DNA of 64,000 nt from Streptomyces sp. SID8374 (GTDB lineage: Bacteria; Actinomycetota; Actinomycetes; Streptomycetales; Streptomycetaceae), in assembly GCF_009865135.1 (NCBI RefSeq), contig NZ_WWGH01000001.1, positions 2,418,001 to 2,482,000 on the forward strand, given 5' to 3'. The stretch's first letter is position 1. Each line of letters starts with the position of its first letter. A model generated the notes under the pieces. The model was not told where the DNA came from. It did no database searches and worked only from the letters and a program-made list of their open reading frames with translations. Below, one piece after another: positions 8,350-15,375 of the stretch. Made by a program: the position numbers and the translations under genes.

Positions 8350-8808
8350 TCAGTTGCAGCCGTCGGCCGCTTCCAGCAGGCGGGCCGCCTGGTCGAGGGC
8401 GGCGCGGAGGACGGCGGGGTCGGTGACCGGGGCGTCCTCGGCGGGCGGGAGCAGCCAGCCGGAACCGGCGGCGGGCGGGGTGGTGGGGATGCGCAGCCCG
8501 CGGCCGTCGGTCCGCGTACAGGCGCTGCCCGGTACGTCCCAGGCGTCGGCGGTGCCGGGCGGGACGAGGAAGCCGAGAGTGTCGCAGGCGCCGTTGTGCA
8601 GGACCGGGCCGACGGCCTCGTGGTCCCGGCCGCGGCGGAGGATGTCGACGGCCTCCAGCCCCTGGCGGGCGGGGACGGTGACGAGGTCGCAGGGCTGTTC
8701 CGCGGGGGCCGGTGCGGGTGCGGATGCCGGGGTCTTGGTGGGGGTCGTGGTCGTCGTCGGGTTCGTCGCGGTCGTCCGTGAGCCGGTCTCCATGCCGATG
8801 TGCAGCAA
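8350..8808 (-). CDS. Hypothetical protein, primase/polymerase-like domain (tentative)
   Basis: 152 residues if read from the TTG at 8808, which has AGGAGG seven bases upstream. The ATGs at 8793 and 8826 lack a well-placed ribosome site. After a Thr/Pro/Ala-rich start, the pattern DLVTVPARQGLEAVDIL - GPVLHNGACDTLGFLVPPGTA - GRGLRIP - GWLLPP - AVLRAALDQAAR parallels the protein at 17303-17989 (DVVNVPALFGRRMVERL - GPVAVHRGRMLLFASPGTA - RWLVAPD). That second protein resembles the short proteins of actinomycetes annotated as bifunctional DNA primase/polymerase N-terminal domain. No catalytic acidic triad can be assigned, so polymerase activity should not be assumed. It shares an operon with the spermidine-synthase-like gene. 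Confidence 0.6.
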   Translation of the reverse strand: MLHIGMETGSRTTATNPTTTTTPTKTPASAPAPAPAEQPCDLVTVPARQGLEAVDILRRGRDHEAVGPVLHNGACDTLGFLVPPGTADAWDVPGSACTRTDGRGLRIPTTPPAAGSGWLLPPAEDAPVTDPAVLRAALDQAARLLEAADGCN

Positions 8809-9060
8809 GGGAACCCCTCCTCTCATCGCCGAACGGAGCCACACTCCGTCTCCACATGGACCAACGGCGACGGAGCGTCAAGGGCTACGGGGCCACACCG
8901 CCGCAAAGGGTGGCAGTTCATGGCGGATCGCGGGCGGGATGCGCATATATGCGAGGAATGACCGTGTGTGTTCCCTGTCACAGCAGGTACGTTCTTGCTC
9001 CGCCGGGACACCGGAAAGCAGGACCCGGCTTGCACCGCTTGCACCAGAGAGGGGCCGGCC

Positions 9061-10422
9061 ATGGTGTCGACAGGGGCAGTTCCCAACCTCGTCTTCCGCC
9101 AGCTGCGCGGACAGCGCTCCGCAGGGGAGTTCGCGGCCGCCGTCCGCCGGGCGGCGCGGGAGATCGGTGAGCAGGTCGCGTGCGATGCCCGGTACATCGG
9201 ACGCGTGGAGTCCGGGGAGATCCGCTGTCCCAACTACGCGTACGAACGGGTCTTCCTGCACATGTTCCCCGGGGCCTCCCTGGCCGACCTGGGGTTCTCG
9301 GCCCGCGAGAGCGTACGGGGGCGGGGGGCGCGGGTCGTCCCCGAGCCGGCCCCGCCCCCCGCACCCGACGAGTCCCACCACACCGACGAGGAGAGCGACG
9401 TGCTGCGTCGCGTGTTCATGATGAGCGGCACGGCCACCGTGGCCGCCGCTTCCCTGGGTCTCGGCGGGGCGCCCGCCTCCGCCGCCGCCCGAATCTCCCT
9501 GCCCGCACAGCGCCGGGTCGGTGAGAGCGAGGTGGACGCCGTGGAGCAGGCGGTACGACGGATCCGGGTGCTGGACGACCGGCACGGCGGGGACGGGCTC
9601 TACCGGCAGGCGGCGCGGCCGTTGAAGGCGGCGTACGAGCTGCTGGACTCGGGGACCACGACGCGGCGGGCCACCGCGGACCGGCTGCACGCGGGCGCGG
9701 GTGAGCTGGCCATCTCGGTGGGGTGGCTGGCCCATGACTCGGGTCGGTTCGACGACGCGCGCTCGCACTACGCGGAGGCGCTGGCGACGGCGCGGCTGGC
9801 GGGAGACGCGGGGCTCGAGGCGCACGCGTTCTGCAACACGTCGTTCCTGGCCCGGGACGCGGGGCGGCCGCGTGAGGCTGTACGGGCGGCGGAGGCCGGG
9901 CAGCGGGCGGCCCGCACGCTCGGCTCGCCCCGGCTGCTGGCGCTGCTCGCACTGCGGGAGGCGGGGGGCCGGGCGGGGCTCGGGGACCGTACGGGGTGCG
10001 ACCGGGCGATCGGGCGGGCCCGGGCGGCGTTCGAGCGGGGGCCGGCCGGGGGTGACCCGGAGTGGATGAGCTTCTTCCGGGAGGCGGAGCTGGAGCTGCT
10101 GGAGGCGCAGTGCTGGTCGGCACTGGGCGACTGGTCGCGGGCGGCGCGGCACGGGCGGCGGGCGGTGACGTTGCAGGACGCGCACTTCACCCGGAACCTC
10201 GCGCTGTACCGGGCGCAGCTGACGGGGGATCTGGCGCGGGCGGGTCGGGTGGAGGAGGCGGGGTCGACGGGCCACCAGGTGCTGGACCTGCTGGACCGGG
10301 TCCAGTCCTCGCGGATCCGGGGGATGGTGGCGGGGGCGGCGCGGGTGCTGGAGGCCCGGGCGGGCGGGGGGTCCGGGGCGGTGTCGTTCCTGACCCGCCA
10401 CCGGGAGTGCCTGTCGGCCTGA
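9061..10422 (+). CDS. Helix-turn-helix/TPR regulatory protein
   Basis: 453 residues from the ATG at 9061, preceded by GAGAGGGGCC; the longer reading from 8968 crosses this ribosome site. The first ~80 residues form an XRE-like helix-turn-helix (SAGEFAAAVRRAAREIG, ARYIGRVESGEIRCPNYAYERVF). A short hydrophobic, Ala-rich segment with a preceding RRVF comes next (about 118-145), resembling an uncleaved Tat-type or membrane segment. The rest is an array of helical TPR-like repeats (GRFDDARSHYAEALATARLAGD; AARTLGSPRLLALLALREA). Proteins with this layout are abundant in Streptomyces and several act as regulators of development or antibiotic production, for example the NsdA type. The specific target is unknown. 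Confidence 0.8.
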   Translation: MVSTGAVPNLVFRQLRGQRSAGEFAAAVRRAAREIGEQVACDARYIGRVESGEIRCPNYAYERVFLHMFPGASLADLGFSARESVRGRGARVVPEPAPPPAPDESHHTDEESDVLRRVFMMSGTATVAAASLGLGGAPASAAARISLPAQRRVGESEVDAVEQAVRRIRVLDDRHGGDGLYRQAARPLKAAYELLDSGTTTRRATADRLHAGAGELAISVGWLAHDSGRFDDARSHYAEALATARLAGDAGLEAHAFCNTSFLARDAGRPREAVRAAEAGQRAARTLGSPRLLALLALREAGGRAGLGDRTGCDRAIGRARAAFERGPAGGDPEWMSFFREAELELLEAQCWSALGDWSRAARHGRRAVTLQDAHFTRNLALYRAQLTGDLARAGRVEEAGSTGHQVLDLLDRVQSSRIRGMVAGAARVLEARAGGGSGAVSFLTRHRECLSA

Positions 10423-10435
10423 TGGGCGGCCGCAT

Positions 10436-10531
10436 CCAGCCCGTTGCGGGGGCGCTTTCAGCCCGTGCCTGGGAGGGTTCAGCCCGTTGCGGGGAGGCAT
10501 TTCCAGCCCGTCCGGCGTTGAGGACGGAACC
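10436..10531 (+). repeat. Cluster of CAGCCCGT repeats ending in a dispersed repeat copy
   Basis: Four CAGCCCGT units begin at about 10437, 10459, 10480 and 10504, spaced 21-24 bp. The last continues into the dispersed-repeat sequence (GTCCGGCGTTGAGGACGGAA). This is the same arrangement, less regular, as the 21-bp array at 52644-52797. It lies just after the TPR regulator stop. No gene is seen in the 282-bp gap 10423-10704. Confidence 0.75.
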
Positions 10532-10608
10532 CTTGCCCGGGTGAGCGGGGGGCCTTTGGATCCCGTGGCGCGGGAGAGGCGTGCCGTGCACCCGGAACGT
10601 GCTCGACG

Positions 10609-10636
10609 GTTCCGTCCTCAAACGCCGGACGGGCTG
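10609..10636 (-). repeat. Dispersed repeat copy, minus orientation
   Basis: Reads TTCCGTCCTCAAACGCCGGA on the plus strand, the complement of the recurrent CCCGTCCGGCGTTTGAGG core. Together with the plus-oriented copy at 10504 it forms a large inverted repeat about 80 bp apart, which could fold into a hairpin downstream of the TPR regulator. Confidence 0.8.
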
Positions 10637-10679
10637 AGAGGGACGGCCCCTCCGGCTGCGGGAGCGGGCGGGGCCGGGC

Positions 10680-10707
10680 TTCCGTCCTCAAACGCCGGAC
10701 GGGCTTA
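10680..10707 (-). repeat. Dispersed repeat copy abutting the histidine-phosphatase stop
   Basis: Same sequence as the copy 71 bp to the left, ending GACGGGCTTAG. The TTA at 10705-10707 is the complement of the TAA stop of the next gene, so the repeat touches the end of that coding sequence. A 44-bp spacer separates the two copies. Confidence 0.78.
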
Positions 10708-11304
10708 GCAGGCCTCCAGGTGCCCCGTGTCGTTCCAGCGTTCCATCGCCGGCTCGCCGTACGCCCAGCCCAGTACCGACAGCGACGTCGGTTCCAGGCG
10801 GATGCGGGCGCCGAAGGACAGGTCCTCGCCCAGCCAGCGCGCGGCGAGGGCGCGCAGGATGTGGCCGTGGGCGAAGACCAGCACGTCGCGATCGGCCGAC
10901 CGCGCCCAGCCGACCACCTCGTCCGCGCGGGCGGTGACCTCCGCCAGGGACTCCCCCTCCGGCACCCCGTCGCGCCAGATCAGCCAGTCCGGCCGGTCCG
11001 CCTTGATCTGCGTCGGCGTCAGCCCCTCGTACGCCCCGTAGTCCCACTCCATCAGCGCGTCCCACCGCTCCGCCCGCTCCCCGAACCCGGCGATCTCGCA
11101 GGTCTCGGCGGCCCGGACCAGCGGGCTGGTGCGGATCTCGACGCCGGGCAGGCCGCCCCACGGCGCCCGGTGCAGCCGTTCGCCGAGCAGTTTCGCGCCC
11201 TCGCGGCCGGTGTCCAGGAGCGGGATGTCCGTCCTGCCGGTGTGGTTGCCCTGGACCGACCACTGGGTCTGGCCATGCCGGGCGAGGAGGATGCGCGGTG
11301 CCAT
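10705..11304 (-). CDS. Histidine phosphatase family protein (phosphoglycerate-mutase-like)
   Basis: 199 residues from the ATG at 11304, preceded by GGGAGAG; upstream codons to 11427 have no ribosome site and lie beyond the family start. The N-terminus carries the diagnostic RHG motif ([12 protein letters not shown]), with the catalytic His at about residue 9. Further family residues are [16 protein letters not shown], the acid/Arg region [24 protein letters not shown] and the second His in [15 protein letters not shown]. The family includes broad phosphomonoesterases and cofactor-dependent mutases. The short length and EG(L)T motif point to a cytoplasmic phosphatase such as a GpmB or cobalamin-phosphate type, substrate unknown. 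It is divergent from the PAP2 phosphatase gene. Confidence 0.9.
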   Translation of the reverse strand: MAPRILLARHGQTQWSVQGNHTGRTDIPLLDTGREGAKLLGERLHRAPWGGLPGVEIRTSPLVRAAETCEIAGFGERAERWDALMEWDYGAYEGLTPTQIKADRPDWLIWRDGVPEGESLAEVTARADEVVGWARSADRDVLVFAHGHILRALAARWLGEDLSFGARIRLEPTSLSVLGWAYGEPAMERWNDTGHLEAC

Positions 11305-11548
11305 GAAGGCTCTCCCTGGAACGGTGGTGCTGGGCCTTCCATCATCCCGCACCGCCCGGAAGGGCAACCTCCGGGGCGGCGGGGACGTCCCTCCCTGAGC
11401 AGCCGTCCACCGCGGTACCGGAGCCACGGCGGGGCAGGCTGCTCACGGGGCCGTCCACCAGGGGACCCCCCGGGGGACGTGGCGGGCGACCGCCGCCTTA
11501 CGGTTGAACGCCCACCGTCGGCCGCATGAACACGGGGAGAGCCACCGG

Positions 11549-12571
11549 ATGCCGCACGCCACCGCCCTGCCCGCGACCGGTCATCGACCCCGCTGGTGGA
11601 CGGAGCTCCCACTGATCGCGGTGGTGTACGGGCTGTACTCGATGGGCCGCCTCCTGGTGCGCGGCGATGTGTCGACGGCGGTCGACAACGGTCTGGCGAT
11701 CCTCCGGTTCGAGCAGGCGTTCCACCTCAACGCCGAGCACCCGCTCAACCGCCTCTTCACCAGCACCCCTTCCCTGGGCATACCCGCCGACTTCGCCTAC
11801 GCATCCCTGCACTACCTGGTCACCCCGGCGGTCCTGGTCTGGATGTTCCGGCGCAGGTCGGCGGCGTACCGGGCGGCCCGGGTCTGGCTGATGAACTCGA
11901 CCCTGCTGGGTCTGGTCGGCTTCACGCTGATGCCGACCTGCCCGCCCAGGCTGCTGGACGCGAGCCACGGCTTCGTCGACACGATGGCGCAGTACAGCGC
12001 GTACGGCTGGTGGGGCACCGGCGCGAGCGCCCCGCGCGGGCTGAGCGGGATGACCAACCAGTACGCGGCCATGCCGAGCCTGCACGTCGGCTGGTCCCTG
12101 TGGTGCGGCGTCCTGCTGTGGCGCCACGCCCGCCACCCCCTGCTGCGGGCCGCCGGTATCGCCTATCCCCTGATCACCACGATCGTGGTCATGGGCACCG
12201 CGAACCACTATTTCCTGGACGCGGTCGCGGGCGCGGCCGTGATGGGGCTCGGAGCCCTGCTGACCAGGCCGGTCATGCGGCTGGCCGACCGGGTGAAGGG
12301 GCGGCTGGGGGCCGCCTTCGCCACCGTGCGTACCGCCTCCGAGCCGGTGAAGTCCCCGATTGTCAGTGGCGGATGCAAGACTTCCGCGGGTGAGCGAATC
12401 CCCGGCCAGCGGACCTCCTCCGCAGATTCCCCCGACGCGGCAGCCGACGGCGCGGCAGACCCCGTCGGCGCCGTACAGCGCGCAGGCACCCCAGGCACCG
12501 CAGGCGCCCCGAGCGGCGGAAGCGCCTCGGGCGGCGCGGCCGGCGACGACGCTCCGGCAGCGGCTCGCTGA
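11549..12571 (+). CDS. PAP2-family membrane phosphatase (inositolphosphotransferase-like)
   Basis: 340 residues from the ATG at 11549, preceded by GGGAGAG. Several membrane helices are visible (ELPLIAVVYGLYSMGRLL; FAYASLHYLVTPAVLVWMFR; MNSTLLGLVGFTLMPTCPP; WSLWCGVLLWRHA; IAYPLITTIVVMGTANHYFLDAVAGAAV). The PAP2 active-site pieces are AMPSLHVGW and ANHYFLDAVAG, with catalytic histidines facing the outside. The family dephosphorylates or transfers lipid-linked phosphates. The last ~75 residues are Ala/Gly/Ser-rich and are encoded by DNA that also codes for the start of the nuclease gene in another frame, so the tail may be a late extension of this frame rather than conserved protein. Confidence 0.85.
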   Translation: MPHATALPATGHRPRWWTELPLIAVVYGLYSMGRLLVRGDVSTAVDNGLAILRFEQAFHLNAEHPLNRLFTSTPSLGIPADFAYASLHYLVTPAVLVWMFRRRSAAYRAARVWLMNSTLLGLVGFTLMPTCPPRLLDASHGFVDTMAQYSAYGWWGTGASAPRGLSGMTNQYAAMPSLHVGWSLWCGVLLWRHARHPLLRAAGIAYPLITTIVVMGTANHYFLDAVAGAAVMGLGALLTRPVMRLADRVKGRLGAAFATVRTASEPVKSPIVSGGCKTSAGERIPGQRTSSADSPDAAADGAADPVGAVQRAGTPGTAGAPSGGSASGGAAGDDAPAAAR

Positions 12572-13730
12572 GCTGCGCGGCCCCTCCGTCGCCCCGCACC
12601 CGCTGGACGCCCGCGCGCTCGCCGCTCTCGCCGCGAACCCGGGCTGCAAGCGCCGCGCCCTGCTGGACGGCGCCGGGGTCGACAAGGGCGTGCTGGCCGA
12701 GGCGCTCGGCTCCCCCGCCCCGTTCGGGCAGTCCCAGTTCGCCTTCATGCGGGGCAACGCGTTCGAGGCCAAGGTCAAGGCCGACGGCGGGGCGGAGCTG
12801 CTGCGCCTGCTGTACGAGCGGCTCGGCTCCCCCGCCCCCGCCCCCGGCCCGGACGCCGCCACGCCCGATCTGAGCGCCGCCGGTCCCGAGGGCCGGGCCG
12901 CCCGGACCGCGCTCGCCCTGCGCGAGGCGACGGCGGCGGGCGGCTGGGCGCTGCTGGACCACCCGATGCTGGCCCTGGAGGTGGCGGGCTCCCCGGCCTA
13001 TCTGGAGCCGGACGCGGTGGTGGTGCACCCCGACGGCCGCTGGACGGTGGTCGAGATCAAGTCGTTCCCGATGATCGACGCCTCCGCCGACGCCGCGAAG
13101 GTCGGGGCAGCCGCCCGCCAGGCCGCGGTGTACGTGCTGGCGCTGGAGCGGGTCGCGGCGGTGACCGAGGGGGCCGAGGTCGGCCATCAGGTGCTGCTGG
13201 TCTGCCCGAAGGACTTCTCCAACCTGCCGACCGCCTCCGTCGTCGACGTACGCAAGCAGCGTGCCGTGACCCGCCGCCAGCTGACGCGCCTCACCCGCAT
13301 CGAGGACATCGCGGAGGCCCTGCCCGAGGGGACGACCTTCGACCCGGCGTGCTCGCCGCAGGAGCTGGAGTCCGCCGTCTCCTCCGTCACCGCCGCCTAC
13401 GCCCCCGAGTGCCTGGCCGCCTGCGAGCTGGCCTTCCACTGCCGGGCGAGGTCCCGGGCCGAGGGCGCCGTGGAGACGCTCGGGCGGAGTGTGCGCGGGG
13501 AGCTGGGCGGGCTGACCACGGTGGCCGGGGTGCTGGCCGCCGCCGCGGGCAAGGAGGGCGACCCCGCCGACCCGACCGTGGCGGCGCTGCGCCGGGCCGC
13601 CGCCCTGCGCGCCGACGCCCTGGAGAGCGCGGCAGCCCTGCGCGCCGAAGCCCAGGGGCGTACCGAGGCACCGGAAGGCGCGGCAGCCTTGGGCGGACAG
13701 GCCCGGGAAGGTGCGGCCGCATGTCGTTGA
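12390..13730 (+). CDS. Predicted Fe-S cluster PD-(D/E)XK (RecB/Cas4-like) nuclease
   Basis: 446 residues from the GTG at 12390; TTG 12360 and GTG 12366 are alternatives and none has a clear ribosome site. After a Pro/Gln/Ala-rich leader, the nuclease core reads LEPDAVVVHPDGRWTVVEIKSF (Asp208, Glu222, Lys224 from this start) followed by a motif-QxxxY-like RQAAVYVLAL. One cysteine precedes the core (Cys86, NPGCKRR) and three follow in C-x3-C-x5-C (Cys341, Cys345, Cys351; CLAACELAFHC). This arrangement is that of Fe-S nucleases such as Cas4, AddB and Dna2, which process DNA ends. It is the first gene of a run with an unknown protein and a helicase, and overlaps the next gene by 10 bp. Its 5' end overlaps the PAP2 frame by 182 bp. 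The C-terminal ~70 residues are Ala-rich. Confidence 0.8.
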   Translation: MSESPASGPPPQIPPTRQPTARQTPSAPYSAQAPQAPQAPRAAEAPRAARPATTLRQRLAELRGPSVAPHPLDARALAALAANPGCKRRALLDGAGVDKGVLAEALGSPAPFGQSQFAFMRGNAFEAKVKADGGAELLRLLYERLGSPAPAPGPDAATPDLSAAGPEGRAARTALALREATAAGGWALLDHPMLALEVAGSPAYLEPDAVVVHPDGRWTVVEIKSFPMIDASADAAKVGAAARQAAVYVLALERVAAVTEGAEVGHQVLLVCPKDFSNLPTASVVDVRKQRAVTRRQLTRLTRIEDIAEALPEGTTFDPACSPQELESAVSSVTAAYAPECLAACELAFHCRARSRAEGAVETLGRSVRGELGGLTTVAGVLAAAAGKEGDPADPTVAALRRAAALRADALESAAALRAEAQGRTEAPEGAAALGGQAREGAAACR

Positions 13731-15340
13731 TCAGCACCCTCGCCCGGCTGGAGGCCGTCGACTCCGGCCGCGCCCAGCCGCTGGCGACCGTCCGCCACCG
13801 CCATCTCACCGACCGGCCGCTGGTGATCGTGCCGCTCACCACCGCCGGGGAGGCCGGGGCCCCGCTCGGCGCCCTGGTCGGCACCGACCGCGATCAGCCC
13901 CGGCTCCTTGCCGTCGCCCAGCCGCGCGACCGTGACCTGCGGTTCGCGTTCCTGGCCGAGCTGGCGGAGGCGGTGCTTCCGCACATCGAGGCGTACGCGG
14001 ACGTGGTGGAGCCCGCCGAGCGCAACGAGACCGACCCGGCGACCGGCAAGAAGACCAAGGTCGAGGTCGAGTTGTGCACGGACGCGCCCCAGCTGATCGT
14101 GCCGAGCCGGGCGGGCATCGAGTTCGTCCGGCTGCTCGGCCGCTCCATGCGGTTCCGCCGGACCGCCGAGGACGACCCGGAGACGCCGTACCCGGCCCCG
14201 GTCCGCGTCCCGCTGCTCGGCCGCTGGCTCACGCACTACGGGGAGCGGGCCCGGGTCCCCGGCTCCTCGCTGCTCCTCGCCGCCACGGACCTGCTGAACC
14301 GGCACTGGGCGACCGGCCAGAGCAACCTGGAGGACCAGCACCTCGGGGCGCTGCTCGCCTGGATCGACCCGCCGCAGGACATGACCGGCGCGGAGGCGGC
14401 CCTCCGCGCCGAGGTGGGCCGCGACCAGGACGGGCAGCTGCTGTGCCCGCCCGCCGGGCCCGCCACCGACCCGGCCTTCGACAACCGGCTCCTCGCCCCG
14501 GCGATCGAGAAGTACGACCGGGCCCGGCAGGCGCTGGCGGCGGCCGAGGACGGGCTGACGGCCGACGAGCGGCTCGGCGAGCTGAGCGGCGCCGAGCGCG
14601 AGATCCGCTCCCTCCTCGCCAAGGTGATGCTGCCGACCTGGGACAAGGTGTGGCAGGGCCTCGACCTGCTGCGGGAGCTGCCCGAGGGGTCCCGGGCCGA
14701 GGACCGCTGGACCCGGGACCGCTGGTCGTTCACCGCCCACCGGGACCGGGTCAGCTCCGGTGAGCCGCCGCAGCCGCGCCGCGACGACGCGGTGACGGCG
14801 GCCCAGAAGCTGGCCTCCCGCGAGACCGCGCAGGCCCAGCTGGAGGCGCAGGAGGCGCTGGACGACCCGCTGGTGCTGGCCGGGCGGCGGCTGGCGGGCG
14901 AGGCGTTCGTGGCGGAGGTGGCCGAGGTCGAGATGGCGTACACGGAGTCCAAGCGGCCCTCCCCGCGCCCGCTGGTCACCCTCCGCACGGACGAGCGGCC
15001 GCACCTGGGCGAGCGGACCAAGGTGTACCGCTCGCTGGACGGCAAGCCGCAGACGGCGGAGTTCGTACGGGCCGAGCAGGACGAGGACTCAGGCGACGGC
15101 GAGATCCTGATCGTGGTGCGGATCATGGACCGGATGGGCCGGGGCAAGGAGCCGGCGCCCGGTTCGCTGCCGGAGCCGGGCGAGCGGATCGCCTGGACCC
15201 TGTTCGAGCACGACCAGCGCGGCGGGCCGAAGCTGCCCGACCCGGAGGACACCCCGTGGACCCACGGCGGCCCGCCGGGCGCGGACGCCGCCGCGCGCGC
15301 CGAGCACCCCGACCCCGTGACCCCGGAGGACCTGCTGTGA
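13721..15340 (+). CDS. Protein of unknown function in nuclease/helicase cassette
   Basis: 539 residues from the ATG at 13721, inside the end of the nuclease gene (ATGTCGTTGA overlap), so translation is coupled. I recognise no family. The N-terminal ~130 residues look mixed alpha/beta (RPLVIVPLTTAGEAGAPLGALVG). The middle is largely helical with charged heptads (DRARQALAAAEDGLTADERLGELS; REIRSLLAKVMLPTWDKVWQGLDLLREL). The last ~110 residues are beta-rich (RPLVTLRTDERPHLGERTKVY; AEFVRAEQDEDSGDGEILIVVRI), which could be a small barrel like the 1B accessory domain of UPF1/Dna2-type helicases; that is a guess from pattern. No nuclease, ATPase or membrane motif was seen. Position between an Fe-S nuclease and an SF1 helicase implies a role in the same DNA transaction. 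Confidence 0.75.
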   Translation: MSLISTLARLEAVDSGRAQPLATVRHRHLTDRPLVIVPLTTAGEAGAPLGALVGTDRDQPRLLAVAQPRDRDLRFAFLAELAEAVLPHIEAYADVVEPAERNETDPATGKKTKVEVELCTDAPQLIVPSRAGIEFVRLLGRSMRFRRTAEDDPETPYPAPVRVPLLGRWLTHYGERARVPGSSLLLAATDLLNRHWATGQSNLEDQHLGALLAWIDPPQDMTGAEAALRAEVGRDQDGQLLCPPAGPATDPAFDNRLLAPAIEKYDRARQALAAAEDGLTADERLGELSGAEREIRSLLAKVMLPTWDKVWQGLDLLRELPEGSRAEDRWTRDRWSFTAHRDRVSSGEPPQPRRDDAVTAAQKLASRETAQAQLEAQEALDDPLVLAGRRLAGEAFVAEVAEVEMAYTESKRPSPRPLVTLRTDERPHLGERTKVYRSLDGKPQTAEFVRAEQDEDSGDGEILIVVRIMDRMGRGKEPAPGSLPEPGERIAWTLFEHDQRGGPKLPDPEDTPWTHGGPPGADAAARAEHPDPVTPEDLL

Positions 15341-15375
15341 TCTCGACCCCCGTCACCCCGGAGGGACCGCTGTGA
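15311..15375 (+). repeat. Imperfect 30-bp tandem duplication at a gene junction
   Basis: 15311-15340 and 15345-15375 are near-copies (GACCCCGTGACCCCGGAGGA against GACCCCCGTCACCCCGGAGG), each ending CTGTGA, separated by TCTC. The second copy supplies the ribosome site (GGAGGG) and GTG start of the helicase gene; the first supplies the stop of the preceding gene. Confidence 0.75.

Noticed and set aside
8339..8881. N-terminal extension of the spermidine-synthase-like protein
   Set aside because: This part overlaps the primase/polymerase-like gene in another frame and reads as Arg/Pro noise; starts at 8338 or 8269 fit better.
12390..13730. Nuclease as a CRISPR Cas4
   Set aside because: No CRISPR repeats, cas1 or cas2 in the window; only the general Fe-S PD-(D/E)XK architecture is shared.
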